Shown one piece after another: positions 1 to 7,580 of a stretch of DNA of 30,693 nt. The translations under genes and the position numbers were made by a program. This stretch comes from CAZIIK01 sp964539235 (GTDB taxonomy: Bacteria > Pseudomonadota > Gammaproteobacteria > Francisellales > CACEW01): NCBI GenBank assembly GCA_964539235.1, contig CAZIIK010000134.1, positions 1-30,693 of the forward strand, read 5' to 3'. The first letter of the stretch is position 1. Each line of letters begins with the position of its first letter. Below the pieces are notes generated by a model. It was not told where the DNA came from and did no database searches. It saw only the letters and a program-made list of their open reading frames with translations.

Positions 1-87
1 TTTCACAACAATTAAACTTGCTGAGCGTTTATGCAGCAAACCGTTCAAGAGCTTTAACTCTTCTTTCCTACCGATAAAACCGACCAT
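1..87 (-). CDS. AAA ATPase, archaeal ATPase_2-like, N-terminal fragment
   Basis: Only the first 29 codons lie in the window; the gene runs off the left edge. The translation begins MVGFIGRKEELKLLNGLLHK and reaches a hydrophobic strand (ASLIVV). This is the usual start of the archaeal-type P-loop ATPases (ATPase_2 family), in which an 'FIGR-x-x-EL' box precedes the strand leading to the Walker A loop. The Walker motifs, and any C-terminal DUF234 or nuclease-like domain, are outside the window. The ATG at 85-87 lies at the edge of a perfect 15-bp inverted repeat, and the Shine-Dalgarno-like GGTGAGG is inside the proximal arm. The family call rests on a short stretch, but the pattern is characteristic. 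Confidence 0.6.
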   Translation of the reverse strand, partial: MVGFIGRKEELKLLNGLLHKRSASLIVVK

Positions 88-130
88 ATTGCCTCACCAA
101 ATATGCAAATGAATTTTTGGTGAGGCAATA
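87..130 (-). promoter_or_regulatory. Inverted repeat overlapping the ATPase start codon
   Basis: The arms at 87-101 (TATTGCCTCACCAAA) and 116-130 (TTTGGTGAGGCAATA) are perfect 15-bp reverse complements separated by 14 nt. On the minus strand the proximal arm holds the ribosome-binding sequence GGTGAGG and ends on the A of the ATG. As RNA it would hide the start site; as DNA it is a strong dyad that could bind a dimeric regulator, possibly the ATPase itself. The repeat is seen directly; its function is inferred. Confidence 0.75.
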
Positions 131-332
131 CTACATTAAAACATTTGATTTTCACAACACTATTCCCTATTAAAACCCTAAAATCTTGTCAACCACTCCT
201 AACTCGTAGCGATACTCAACAATAAGTTTTCGCCCAGTAAAAATTCAATCACTCAACTCGCGCGCACAGACAGTTAATTTTTTTGCTATGCTCGCCGGAT
301 AGATTTTTGCTTGTATACAAAAGGCTTTCACC

Positions 333-992
333 TTGACTGATATCAAATCCACCCCCGACAAAAAGTCTCATAAATCCTCGTCAAAGAAATTCCGATTTTC
401 CGCACAGAAATTAATACCGCTGTGCGTCACGCTGACGTTCGTATTATTGGTATTCAATGTTTTTTTAACCTTCCAACAACAAACGAATCAAAAGCACACA
501 CTCGCCGCCATTACCCAGACATTGCAGAATCTGCAGACGCAAACTAACCAACATTGGCAACAGCTGACCCAACAATTCAAAGCATCCACTGCTCATTGGA
601 AACTGCTCTCACAGTTGCAGACTGAATTGCCCAATTGGCAGAAACAATCACAAAACACCTATCACACGCTGCTTACGCAACTCCAGACTTTGAGCACCCA
701 ACAAGGCACAGTTCAAAAAGATCTATCCAGTGCATTGAACGTGCTCAAACAGTTGAATACGACACATGCAACATCCCTATCGCAAAAACCCAGCCATAAC
801 AAACGCGACCCTGGTTATCAAACAACCGATCAGTATCGCATCTTTGGCGTTGCGCCCTATGGCGTTATATTGGTTGGGCCCAATGGCGACTTCACCGTCG
901 CACGCGTGGGTCAGACACTAGGCAAATTGGGTGAAGTCACAGCAATTTCAAAAGACCGCGTGATTGCCGGTAAATATGTGATTCATCCTTAG
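333..992 (+). CDS. Membrane-anchored coiled-coil protein with GspC/PilP-like C-terminus
   Basis: I cannot name this 219-residue protein. It has a basic Lys/Ser-rich N-terminus (about 1-26), one transmembrane helix (about 28-46) and a Gln/Thr/Leu-rich, probably coiled-coil region (about 48-145). A short C-terminal domain (about 165-219) carries a YGVILVGPNGDFTVARVGQ segment and ends in KYVIHP. That last domain recalls the small beta 'HR'-type domains of GspC, PilP and IcmG/DotF-like secretion proteins: a hydrophobic strand, then a 'G-x-x-x-V-x-V-G-x-x-L-G' core. No internal methionine exists, so the TTG at 333 is the only reasonable start; AAAGG lies 8 nt upstream. It faces mlaA tail to tail. 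It would sit in the inner membrane with its bulk in the periplasm. A secretion or envelope role is an inference. Confidence 0.6.
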   Translation: MTDIKSTPDKKSHKSSSKKFRFSAQKLIPLCVTLTFVLLVFNVFLTFQQQTNQKHTLAAITQTLQNLQTQTNQHWQQLTQQFKASTAHWKLLSQLQTELPNWQKQSQNTYHTLLTQLQTLSTQQGTVQKDLSSALNVLKQLNTTHATSLSQKPSHNKRDPGYQTTDQYRIFGVAPYGVILVGPNGDFTVARVGQTLGKLGEVTAISKDRVIAGKYVIHP

Positions 993-1015
993 AACCCCCT
1001 GTTACGGGTTAATGA

Positions 1016-1831
1016 TTATTTCTGCTGCGGTGAGTTTGCCGGATACGCTTGAGGCATGGCAGGAGATAGATTTTCCATCGGCACTTTCAACAATCGATCC
1101 TGATGTGCTTCCAATACAGCCGGTGGGATGTCACCGTCATAACGTAATTCCAACACATTATGTGCACGATTTTGCAAATAAGCATTACGTACAGCCACAT
1201 AAGGATCCAACGCCATCTGCGTGAGTAGCTCTTCTTTGGGCAATGCAATCGATGCCAAATCCACTAATTGCACAGCACGCACCGGATATTGCCACCACCA
1301 TGGACTGTAATTCACATAGGTAATTGGACTAAATAGATAATCAACGCCCATGCCAACAGCGCCGGTCATTGTATTCGGCCCAAAAAATGGTAAGACGACA
1401 TACGGAGAAGGTCTTAAACCCCAAACTGCCAGAGTATAACCAAAGCCTTGTGGATGATTATATAATCCAACATGCGAGGCCACATCAAAAATCCCTAAGA
1501 TTCCCACCGTCGTATTTAAAAAGAAACGCGCAAAGTCGTGTGCAAAATAATGCCAGTTCCACTGCAAAGCATCGTTGATAATCTTGGGCACAGTTTCGGC
1601 ATTAACAAAAAAGTTATGCACGCCAGAACGCACCGGAGACGGCAATACGAACTGATAGGCTTGTGTCACCGGACGAATAACCGTATGTAATTCCTGATTG
1701 ATATTGAAAAACGCACGGTTCATGGGATCATAAGGATCGACTTTATAGTCAGGTGCAGTTTTAGGTGACATACAACCTGATAGTAAAACACTCGATGCCA
1801 ACACCACGGCACAACACAATTTCAAACGCAC
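1016..1831 (-). CDS. mlaA: Outer-membrane lipoprotein MlaA (VacJ)
   Basis: This is the 271-residue MlaA/VacJ lipoprotein, the outer-membrane part of the Mla pathway that removes misplaced phospholipids from the outer leaflet. The N-terminus is a lipoprotein signal with the lipobox LLSGC, so Cys20 would be lipidated. Family features follow: DPYDPMNRAFF (about 32-42), NFFVNAETVPKIIND, RFFLNTTVGILGIFDVA, and the GFGYTLAVWGLRPSPYVVLPFFGP block. Start is a GTG with AAAGG about 10 nt upstream; a nearby ATG is out of frame. The rest of the Mla system (mlaBCDEF) is not in this window, so the gene stands alone between divergent ppa and the convergent first gene. The C-terminus is a Pro/Gln-rich tail. 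Confidence 0.93.
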   Translation of the reverse strand: MRLKLCCAVVLASSVLLSGCMSPKTAPDYKVDPYDPMNRAFFNINQELHTVIRPVTQAYQFVLPSPVRSGVHNFFVNAETVPKIINDALQWNWHYFAHDFARFFLNTTVGILGIFDVASHVGLYNHPQGFGYTLAVWGLRPSPYVVLPFFGPNTMTGAVGMGVDYLFSPITYVNYSPWWWQYPVRAVQLVDLASIALPKEELLTQMALDPYVAVRNAYLQNRAHNVLELRYDGDIPPAVLEAHQDRLLKVPMENLSPAMPQAYPANSPQQK

Positions 1832-2005
1832 AACATAACACCTTTCAGACAGCGCTTAGCGCGTGAGTATATCAAAGATCTTTGTCTGTGAGACCTTTGC
1901 ACGCCTAGATTATAGGACTAGATTTCTCGATAAGACTGTTGTGAGTTATCCCAGAAAAGCCTTATGATAAGCGACTTTGAAAAACACACCACAAAGGAAA
2001 AGATA

Positions 2006-2539
2006 ATGAGCAATCGCATGTCCCCTGGAAAATCTATCCCTGACGATATCAATGTCGTCATTGAAATCCCGGCATTTAGTGAACCTGTTAAATATGAACT
2101 CGACAAAGAGACTGATACCTTGGTTGTTGATCGTTTTATGGCAACGTGCATGCGGTATCCAGCTAACTATGGTTTCGTCCCACAAACATTATCCGAAGAT
2201 GGTGATCCTGTAGACGTGTTAGTAGTAACACCGGTTCCTTTGCAACATGGTGCTGCTATCCGCTGCCGCCCAGTGGGTGTGTTAAAAATGACAGATGAAT
2301 CGGGTGTCGATGCTAAAATTCTGGCAGTCCCAGTTGAAAAGCTTACGCCATTGTACAACCACGCCCAAGAAGCAACTGATCTGCCTGAATTACTACTCAA
2401 ACAAATCGCACACTTCTTCGAAAATTATAAAGATTTAGAAAGTGGAAAATGGGTAAAAGTTGAGGGTTGGGCTGATGCAGCTGCAGCCAAGGCAGAGATT
2501 TTGGCCAGTGTCGAACGCCATCAGGCCAATGCTAAATAA
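2006..2539 (+). CDS. ppa: Inorganic pyrophosphatase (soluble, family I)
   Basis: Ppa hydrolyses pyrophosphate to two phosphates in the cytoplasm and so drives biosynthetic reactions. The 177-residue product matches the usual length of the E. coli type. It shows the start NRMSPGKSIPDDINVVIEIP, the YPANYGFVPQTL segment, and the metal-binding signature DGDPVDVLVV with its conserved aspartates. The open frame extends upstream to 1964, but the ATG at 2006 is chosen because AAGGA lies 7 nt before it and the protein then begins where family members do. It is transcribed away from mlaA; two hairpins follow before cca. Confidence 0.95.
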   Translation: MSNRMSPGKSIPDDINVVIEIPAFSEPVKYELDKETDTLVVDRFMATCMRYPANYGFVPQTLSEDGDPVDVLVVTPVPLQHGAAIRCRPVGVLKMTDESGVDAKILAVPVEKLTPLYNHAQEATDLPELLLKQIAHFFENYKDLESGKWVKVEGWADAAAAKAEILASVERHQANAK

Positions 2540-2558
2540 GAGGCAGAAACCTGCAGAT

Positions 2559-2602
2559 GTGTTAATGATTCTAGGTCAAATGCTTGACCTAATCATTAAC
2601 AC
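2559..2602 (+). repeat. Long inverted repeat (hairpin 1) between ppa and cca
   Basis: GTGTTAATGATT at 2559-2570 plus AGGTCAA at 2573-2579 pair with TTGACCTAATCATTAACAC at 2584-2602. This gives 19 base pairs with a 2-nt CT bulge in the left arm and a 4-nt loop. No T-run follows, so it is not a normal intrinsic terminator. It could be an operator, a stabilising 3' structure for ppa mRNA, or the remains of a palindromic element. Confidence 0.75.
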
Positions 2603-2617
2603 GCATAATAAAGCTAC

Positions 2618-2649
2618 TGCATAACTTCAGTAGTGGATGAAGTTATGCA
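2618..2649 (+). repeat. Second inverted repeat (hairpin 2) upstream of cca
   Basis: TGCATAACTTCA (2618-2629) and TGAAGTTATGCA (2638-2649) are perfect 12-bp reverse complements around an 8-nt loop, 15 nt after hairpin 1. It lies 38 nt before the cca start codon and has no T-run after it. Its sequence is unrelated to hairpin 1. Confidence 0.75.
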
Positions 2650-2686
2650 ATAGTCTTATAAATGGGGTATTGAGACAATCACTCAC

Positions 2687-3769
2687 ATGCACACGAACCT
2701 CCCGCCACACAGTTATTTTTTAGTCGGTGGTGCCGTACGCGACCAATTACTTGACTTGCCTGTCAAAGACCGTGATTGGGTGGTGATTGGTCAAACACCG
2801 GATGCTATGCGCGCGGCTGGTTTCCGCCAAGTCGGACGCAATTTTCCGGTTTTTCTACATCCAGAGACGCAAGAAGAATACGCATTAGCGCGTACTGAAC
2901 GAAAACAGGGCATTGGACATACCGGCTTTACCTGTCATGCCACACCTGATGTGACATTAGAACAGGACCTATTCCGCCGCGATCTGACAATTAATGCCAT
3001 GGCACAAGATGCAAACGGCCATATTATTGATCCATACCATGGGCAGCAAGACTTAGAAAATCGTGTGCTCCGTGCAGTATCACCTGCCTTTAAAGAAGAC
3101 CCATTGCGCGTACTACGTGTTGCGCGCTTTGCGGCACAATTGGCCGATTATAATTTTCAAATCGAACCTCAAACCCTACACATGATGCGGGACGTTGTAG
3201 CAACCGGCGAGCTGGCTTCGCTTGCCCCTGAACGCATTTGGCAAGAGTGGCAAACGGCATTGCAAAGCCCTGCCCCACAACGTTTTTTTGAGACGCTGAA
3301 GGCTTGCAGCGCACTCCCACTCATATTGCCAATGGCCGCAGCACTCGATGATGCTAGCTGTCAACGCGCCTGTACTATCAGCTCAGATGTGGGTATACGC
3401 TTTTGCGCATTGACTCATCGCATCGATCAAGTGACACCGTATTTAGCGCTCCCCAAATGGTTAAGCACGCAACAGCAGTTGGTGCATCAATATTCTGTAA
3501 CGCTATCCCATTGTAAAACTGCCATGGATTATTTAGACCTGCTATATGCTTTGGATGCATATCGTCGACCTGAACGGCTGTCGCCTTTTGCGACCACATG
3601 CACGGCCATTCTCGACACAACACAATCCGCGGAACAATTGATATATGCATGGGAACAAACACATGCCCTAACTGCACGTCAATTGCCAGCAACAATTCAA
3701 GGCGCACAAACCCGCGAAGCATTGTATACTCTGCGCCGACAAAAACTTGAGGAATGCTTTTCACCATGA
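2687..3769 (+). CDS. cca: CCA tRNA nucleotidyltransferase
   Basis: Cca adds or repairs the 3'-CCA end of tRNAs from CTP and ATP. The nucleotidyltransferase head is clear: YFLVGGAVRDQLLDLPVKDRDWVV, with the catalytic D-x-D in KDRDW, the RRDLTINAMA motif, and EDPLRVLRVARFAAQL. At 360 residues it is shorter than the 412-residue E. coli enzyme. I see no HxxxH...D phosphohydrolase (HD) signature after about residue 215, so it seems to be an HD-less form. The ATG at 2687 has only a weak ribosome-binding sequence, and tandem hairpins precede it. The stop codon overlaps the pyrE start as ATGA, indicating translational coupling. Confidence 0.93.
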   Translation: MHTNLPPHSYFLVGGAVRDQLLDLPVKDRDWVVIGQTPDAMRAAGFRQVGRNFPVFLHPETQEEYALARTERKQGIGHTGFTCHATPDVTLEQDLFRRDLTINAMAQDANGHIIDPYHGQQDLENRVLRAVSPAFKEDPLRVLRVARFAAQLADYNFQIEPQTLHMMRDVVATGELASLAPERIWQEWQTALQSPAPQRFFETLKACSALPLILPMAAALDDASCQRACTISSDVGIRFCALTHRIDQVTPYLALPKWLSTQQQLVHQYSVTLSHCKTAMDYLDLLYALDAYRRPERLSPFATTCTAILDTTQSAEQLIYAWEQTHALTARQLPATIQGAQTREALYTLRRQKLEECFSP

Positions 3770-4407
3770 CCCCGCAACAACAGTTTATTGAATATGCCAT
3801 CACGCAAAATGCCCTACAATTTGGCAGCTTCACGCTGAAATCGGGACGTGTTAGCCCGTATTTCTATAATGCACGCTTGTTTAATACTGGTTTGGCATTG
3901 GCAAAATTGGGCGCACTGTATGCGGAAACCATTCTACAAGACAACATTGAATTTGATATGTTATTTGGCCCAGCCTATGCAGGCATTCCTTTGGTCTGTG
4001 CCACAGCAATGGGCCTAGCTGAACGCGGCCATAATGTGCCTTTCTGTTTTAATCGCAAAGAACCCAAAGACCATGGAGAAGGCGGGCAATTAGTCGGTGC
4101 TCCACTACAAGGCAAAGTATTAGTTATTGATGATGTTATTACCGCTGGCACCGCTTTTCTTGAAAGCCTGACCTTATTGGAAGCACATCAAGCCACACCT
4201 GCTGGACTCGTCATTCAATTTGATCGCCAAGAAAAAGTTCAAGGTTCGCAATCTGCCATCCAAGAGATTGAACAAAGCCTAAAAATTCCCGTACTGAGCA
4301 TGGTGACATTAGCCGATGTTCTGGCTTACTTAATCGCTTCCAAGGAACACGCCGAGCAAATCGCAGCCATTGAAACCTATCGCCAGGCGTATGGAGTCGA
4401 AAGCTAG
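3766..4407 (+). CDS. pyrE: Orotate phosphoribosyltransferase
   Basis: PyrE joins orotate to PRPP to make OMP in pyrimidine synthesis. The product from the ATG at 3766 has 213 residues, the same as E. coli PyrE, and starts MTPQQQFIEYAITQNALQFG as the family does. It contains FTLKSGRVSPYF, the FGPAYAGIPLV segment, the lysine-bearing FNRKEPKDHGEGG loop, and the PRPP-binding signature VLVIDDVITAGTA. An in-frame ATG at 3754 exists, but GAGGA directly abuts it; GAGGA is about 12 nt from 3766. The start overlaps the cca stop by 4 bp (ATGA). A strong terminator follows. Confidence 0.95.
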   Translation: MTPQQQFIEYAITQNALQFGSFTLKSGRVSPYFYNARLFNTGLALAKLGALYAETILQDNIEFDMLFGPAYAGIPLVCATAMGLAERGHNVPFCFNRKEPKDHGEGGQLVGAPLQGKVLVIDDVITAGTAFLESLTLLEAHQATPAGLVIQFDRQEKVQGSQSAIQEIEQSLKIPVLSMVTLADVLAYLIASKEHAEQIAAIETYRQAYGVES

Positions 4408-4451
4408 GACAATACAAAACAACAAGCTTTGCACAAAACCCATTAATCAAT

Positions 4452-4491
4452 AAAAAAGCCGCTGGATCTTTCAGTCATCCAGCGGCTTTTT
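4452..4491. terminator. Bidirectional intrinsic terminator after pyrE
   Basis: GCCGCTGGAT (4458-4467) pairs with ATCCAGCGGC (4477-4486) around a 9-nt loop. Six A residues precede the stem and five T residues follow, so it can stop transcription from pyrE and from the opposing HTH pseudogene. Confidence 0.92.
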
Positions 4492-4511
4492 GCTCTATAT
4501 GTCTATACAGC

Positions 4512-4806
4512 TTAGTTGGCCATGCAACACTTGCGGCTTAGAAAATTATGGACATTAAGCTCTTTAGAAAAAAACTGGCTAATCCGCTCTTGGTGCTCTT
4601 TCACCACATCTTCAGGTTTGCTTGTTTTAATGTAATGTCATAACGACGTGCCCATTTACGAATAGTGCTGTGCGTCACACCAATGCGTTTTTCAGCTTCA
4701 GAGTAGCTCAGGCCTTCTTCAGAAAAGCGTTCTAATAGGGTTTTTGCAGAACAATCGAAACTTTCGCGATTTTGTGCTCTAGACTGCCGTTATATTGATT
4801 AGCCAT
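4512..4806 (-). pseudogene. Helix-turn-helix DNA-binding protein, two frameshifts
   Basis: On the minus strand an ATG at 4806, with GGAG 6 nt upstream, opens a frame that stops after 24 codons. Joining three frames restores a 98-residue protein. It starts MANQYNGSLEHKNRESFDCS, continues LLERFSEEGLSYSEAEKRIG and VTHSTIRKWARRYDITLK, and ends in FLSRKCCMAN before a TAA at 4512-4514. The SYSEAEKRIGVTHSTIRKWARRY part is a classic homeodomain-like helix-turn-helix. Each break is cured by adding one A to a run of four A on the coding strand (4770-4773 and 4625-4628), consistent with A5-to-A4 slippage. It ends at the bidirectional terminator. The target and role are unknown. It is either a recent pseudogene or an intact gene hidden by sequencing error. 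Confidence 0.75.
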
Positions 4807-5100
4807 TATATTCTCCACTTTGTATTATTATTTTTGTTATATTGTTTTTATTAATTTTCGGACATATTGTATAAATTAATGTGACAAGTTTCAATATACG
4901 TCACAATAAAATACTAAATCCCGCGCATGCGTATGAAACAATAGCCCGAATAAAAATGCAAGGTGTTACAAAATGCATAATTTGTGCTGACATTCAATAC
5001 ACCTAAATCCATCACTAATCATACGAAAATGGCAAAATAGATTACAAAGCAGTAAGTGATTTCTCAAACCTGTGTAAGGCGCATTGAGACAAGAAATGGA

Positions 5101-5109
5101 CCCCCCCCC
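5101..5109 (+). repeat. Poly-C tract (C9)
   Basis: Nine consecutive C residues lie 46 bp before the RMF-like start codon, probably in its leader or promoter. Runs of this length are prone to slippage and can vary promoter spacing. Confidence 0.6.
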
Positions 5110-5155
5110 TATGGTGAGAGCATGCAATATAGGTATTTCAAAAAAGGAGTGCATT

Positions 5156-5542
5156 ATGACACACACCATCACACCAGAATTTAAACTTCTATTAAACGCA
5201 CAAACCCAGACCGACAGCTTAGAATCCTGCTGGATGGAAGGTTTTGCAATTGCGCAGGCTGAAGGTGAGTTTGACTTGAATCCATTCCGCAGAAACAGCA
5301 CAGAAGCACGTTTTTGGGAAGAAGGTTACATGGCAGGTTTGCTCAATGAGGCACCATTATTTCCAGAATACGCCGTATCCATTAGCCTACACCACGAGCC
5401 AGAACAGAATGTACAGAACGACCAAAACTTCAATTTGAAAAAATGGCTGAATAAAAGCAAATGGTTTGCTGCCAGTGTCGCAGCAACTGGATTAGGCACC
5501 CTAGTCATCACAACAGACCTACTGGAATTAGCTGCTGCCTAA
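5156..5542 (+). CDS. Small protein with RMF-like domain and C-terminal hydrophobic segment
   Basis: The 128-residue product has a central segment (about 25-63), CWMEGFAIAQAEGEFDLNPF then RRNSTEARFWEEGYMAG. Its G-x(n)-NP-[YF]-x-x-x-S-x-x-A-x-x-W-x-x-G pattern recalls ribosome modulation factor and RMF-like proteins. A Lys-rich stretch (95-102) is followed by a hydrophobic segment (about 103-120) that could be a C-terminal membrane anchor; RMF itself has none. The ATG at 5156 is chosen because AAGGAG lies 6 nt upstream; the frame is open back to 5084 but has no ribosome-binding site there. A run of nine C (5101-5109) lies in the leader. A terminator follows. A ribosome or membrane link is inferred only from the motif. 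Confidence 0.65.
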   Translation: MTHTITPEFKLLLNAQTQTDSLESCWMEGFAIAQAEGEFDLNPFRRNSTEARFWEEGYMAGLLNEAPLFPEYAVSISLHHEPEQNVQNDQNFNLKKWLNKSKWFAASVAATGLGTLVITTDLLELAAA

Positions 5543-5559
5543 TAGGCTATTACATCAGC

Positions 5560-5606
5560 AAGCCCGCATGTTTTAAGAGATCAAGCATGCGGGCTTCTTC
5601 TTTTTT
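5560..5606. terminator. Intrinsic terminator between the RMF-like gene and hemH
   Basis: AAGCCCGCATG (5560-5570) pairs with CATGCGGGCTT (5586-5596) around a 15-nt loop; the T-rich CTTCTTTTTT follows on the plus strand. It ends the RMF-like transcript and could also act on the convergent hemH transcript, though the T-run is on the plus-strand side. Confidence 0.85.
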
Positions 5607-6556
5607 CATGCACCATTTAACGCAATAGTCGCCAGCATTTCCACATGCTGATCATCCGCATTAAGCGCTGGGATATAGTGAAATGTCTCGCCGCCATTTT
5701 CTAAAAAAATGTCGCGATTCTGCATCGCAATTTCTTCCAAGGTTTCCAAACAATCAACTGAAAATCCGGGGCAAATCACATCCAGACTTCCAACACCTTG
5801 CTGCGCTAATTCAGTCACTGTTTCATCCGTATAAGGCGACAACCAACGCGCACGCCCTACACGAGATTGAAAGCTAATTCGATACTGCTTATCTGTTAAA
5901 CCCAAGGCTTTGACAATCAGTGCTGCAGTTTGCAAACACTGCGCATAGTAAGGATCACCTTGCTGAATCGATTTCTCTGGCAAACCATGAAATGAAAATA
6001 ATAAACATTCAGCGCGTGTATTTTCCTGCCAGTGCGTTTTGATTTGCCCTGCCAGTGCAGCAATATAGGCAGGATGATCATGATAATCTTGCACGGCCTG
6101 AATCTGTTGACCAGGTTGGGCCAAACGCTGCACATATTCGATATTAGTTTGTGTCGTGGTAACAGAATATTGTGGATATAGCGATAGCAATTTAATGTCC
6201 GTCACGCCCACCTCAGCAAATGCGGCAAGCGCTTCTTTGACACCAGGCTGACCATAACGCATCGCACAATGAATAACATGCTCTGGCAATTTTTCCTGCA
6301 ACTTCTGCCGTAACTGTTGACAATATACAATCAATGGCGAACCTTCAGGAAACCAGATTTCGGCATAGGCCGGCAACAATTTTTTCGGGCGCCAAGGCAA
6401 AATGGCGCCATATAAAATTGGCAACCAACATACACGCCGAAGTTGAACGACTAGAGGATCTGACAAAAAATCACGCAAAAACCGCCGAATACTGCGTACA
6501 GACAAATCAGCTGGCGAACCTAAATTCATCAATAAAATGCCTCGTTTAGCTGCCAT
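5606..6556 (-). CDS. hemH: Ferrochelatase
   Basis: HemH inserts Fe2+ into protoporphyrin IX, the last step of haem synthesis. The product has 316 residues (E. coli about 320). It contains the start KRGILLMNLGSPADLSVRSI, the LSLYPQYSVTTTQT segment, the catalytic-histidine region LLFSFHGLPEKSIQQGDPYY, and CPGFSVDCLETLEEIAMQNR with its conserved acidic residues near the C-terminus. The ATG overlaps the end of hemE by 11 bp, so it is last in alaS-hemE-hemH. No extra C-terminal membrane or Fe-S domain is visible. Confidence 0.95.
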   Translation of the reverse strand: MAAKRGILLMNLGSPADLSVRSIRRFLRDFLSDPLVVQLRRVCWLPILYGAILPWRPKKLLPAYAEIWFPEGSPLIVYCQQLRQKLQEKLPEHVIHCAMRYGQPGVKEALAAFAEVGVTDIKLLSLYPQYSVTTTQTNIEYVQRLAQPGQQIQAVQDYHDHPAYIAALAGQIKTHWQENTRAECLLFSFHGLPEKSIQQGDPYYAQCLQTAALIVKALGLTDKQYRISFQSRVGRARWLSPYTDETVTELAQQGVGSLDVICPGFSVDCLETLEEIAMQNRDIFLENGGETFHYIPALNADDQHVEMLATIALNGA

Positions 6557-7580
6557 GCACTGTCTCCACTAATAATGCTAATTTATCTGGATCCACACTC
6601 GGCAAAATGCCATGACCCAAATTAAAAACATGACCCGTCTCTGGGCCATAAACGGATAAAATTTCGCGCACCCGCTCTACTAGAATTTCATCTTTGGCGA
6701 ACAAAACACATGGATCTAAATTACCTTGCAAGGCCACTTGCCCACCGATACGCTGCTTGGCAGCAGCTAAATCAGTTGTCCAATCAAGCCCAACAGCGTC
6801 ACAACCACCCGCTGCAATAGATTCTAACCATTGACCACCGCCTTTAGTGAATACAATGCATGGAATACGTTGCTCACCACGTTGCAATTGCAGCTGGTGC
6901 ATAACACTGCGCATGTAATATAAAGAAAACGTCTCATAGTCTGGCCCGGACAGCACACCACCCCAAGTATCAAACAGCATTACAGCATCCACACCAGCCG
7001 CAATCTGTGCATTTAGATAAGCAGCAACGGCTGTTGCCAAATGTTGCAACAGATGTTGTAAGCATTGCGGATCCTGATACAGCAGCGTTTTGATCTGTGC
7101 AAACTGTTTGCTGCTGCCACCTTCAACCATGTAAGTGGCCAAAGTCCAAGGACTACCGGAAAAACCGATTAATGGCAAATGCGTGGGCAACTCACGTCGG
7201 ATCGTTCGCACTGCATCCATTACATAACGCAACTCCCCTTCCGGATCCGGTTGCGGTAATTGTTTTACATCATTCAATGTCCGCACTGTACGGGCAAAAC
7301 GTGGCCCTTCGCCTTCAGCAAAAGACAGCCCTAAACCCATGGCATCCGGAACAGTTAAAATATCCGAAAATAAAATAGCCGCATCTAAATCAAACCGAGC
7401 CAAAGGCTGCAAGGTGACTTCACAAGCCAACTCAGGATTCCGGCACAAGTCCATAAAACTACCAGCCTGTGCACGCACTCGACGGTACTCAGGCAAATAG
7501 CGTCCAGCCTGTCGCATAACCCAGACCGGGCGACGCTTAATCGGTTGGCGCAATAATGCGCGAATAAAATCACTGTGCAT
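6546..7580 (-). CDS. hemE: Uroporphyrinogen decarboxylase
   Basis: HemE decarboxylates the four acetate side chains of uroporphyrinogen III to give coproporphyrinogen III. The 344-residue product shows the signature RPVWVMRQAGRYLPEYRRVR near the N-terminus, DAAILFSDILTVPDAMG with the catalytic aspartate, the GFSGSPWTLATYMVEGG block, and the C-terminal FNLGHGILPSVDPDKL. The start overlaps the alaS 3' end by 11 bp and its own end overlaps hemH by 11 bp, implying coupled translation of three genes. Confidence 0.96.
   Translation of the reverse strand: MHSDFIRALLRQPIKRRPVWVMRQAGRYLPEYRRVRAQAGSFMDLCRNPELACEVTLQPLARFDLDAAILFSDILTVPDAMGLGLSFAEGEGPRFARTVRTLNDVKQLPQPDPEGELRYVMDAVRTIRRELPTHLPLIGFSGSPWTLATYMVEGGSSKQFAQIKTLLYQDPQCLQHLLQHLATAVAAYLNAQIAAGVDAVMLFDTWGGVLSGPDYETFSLYYMRSVMHQLQLQRGEQRIPCIVFTKGGGQWLESIAAGGCDAVGLDWTTDLAAAKQRIGGQVALQGNLDPCVLFAKDEILVERVREILSVYGPETGHVFNLGHGILPSVDPDKLALLVETVHGS

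Noticed and set aside
3378..3833. 151-residue minus-strand open frame
   Set aside because: Antisense to cca and the start of pyrE, both certain; no start signal or family motif.
4880..4915. TGTGAC...GTCACA pair as a CRP site
   Set aside because: The half-sites are 14 nt apart, whereas CRP sites have TGTGA-N6-TCACA.
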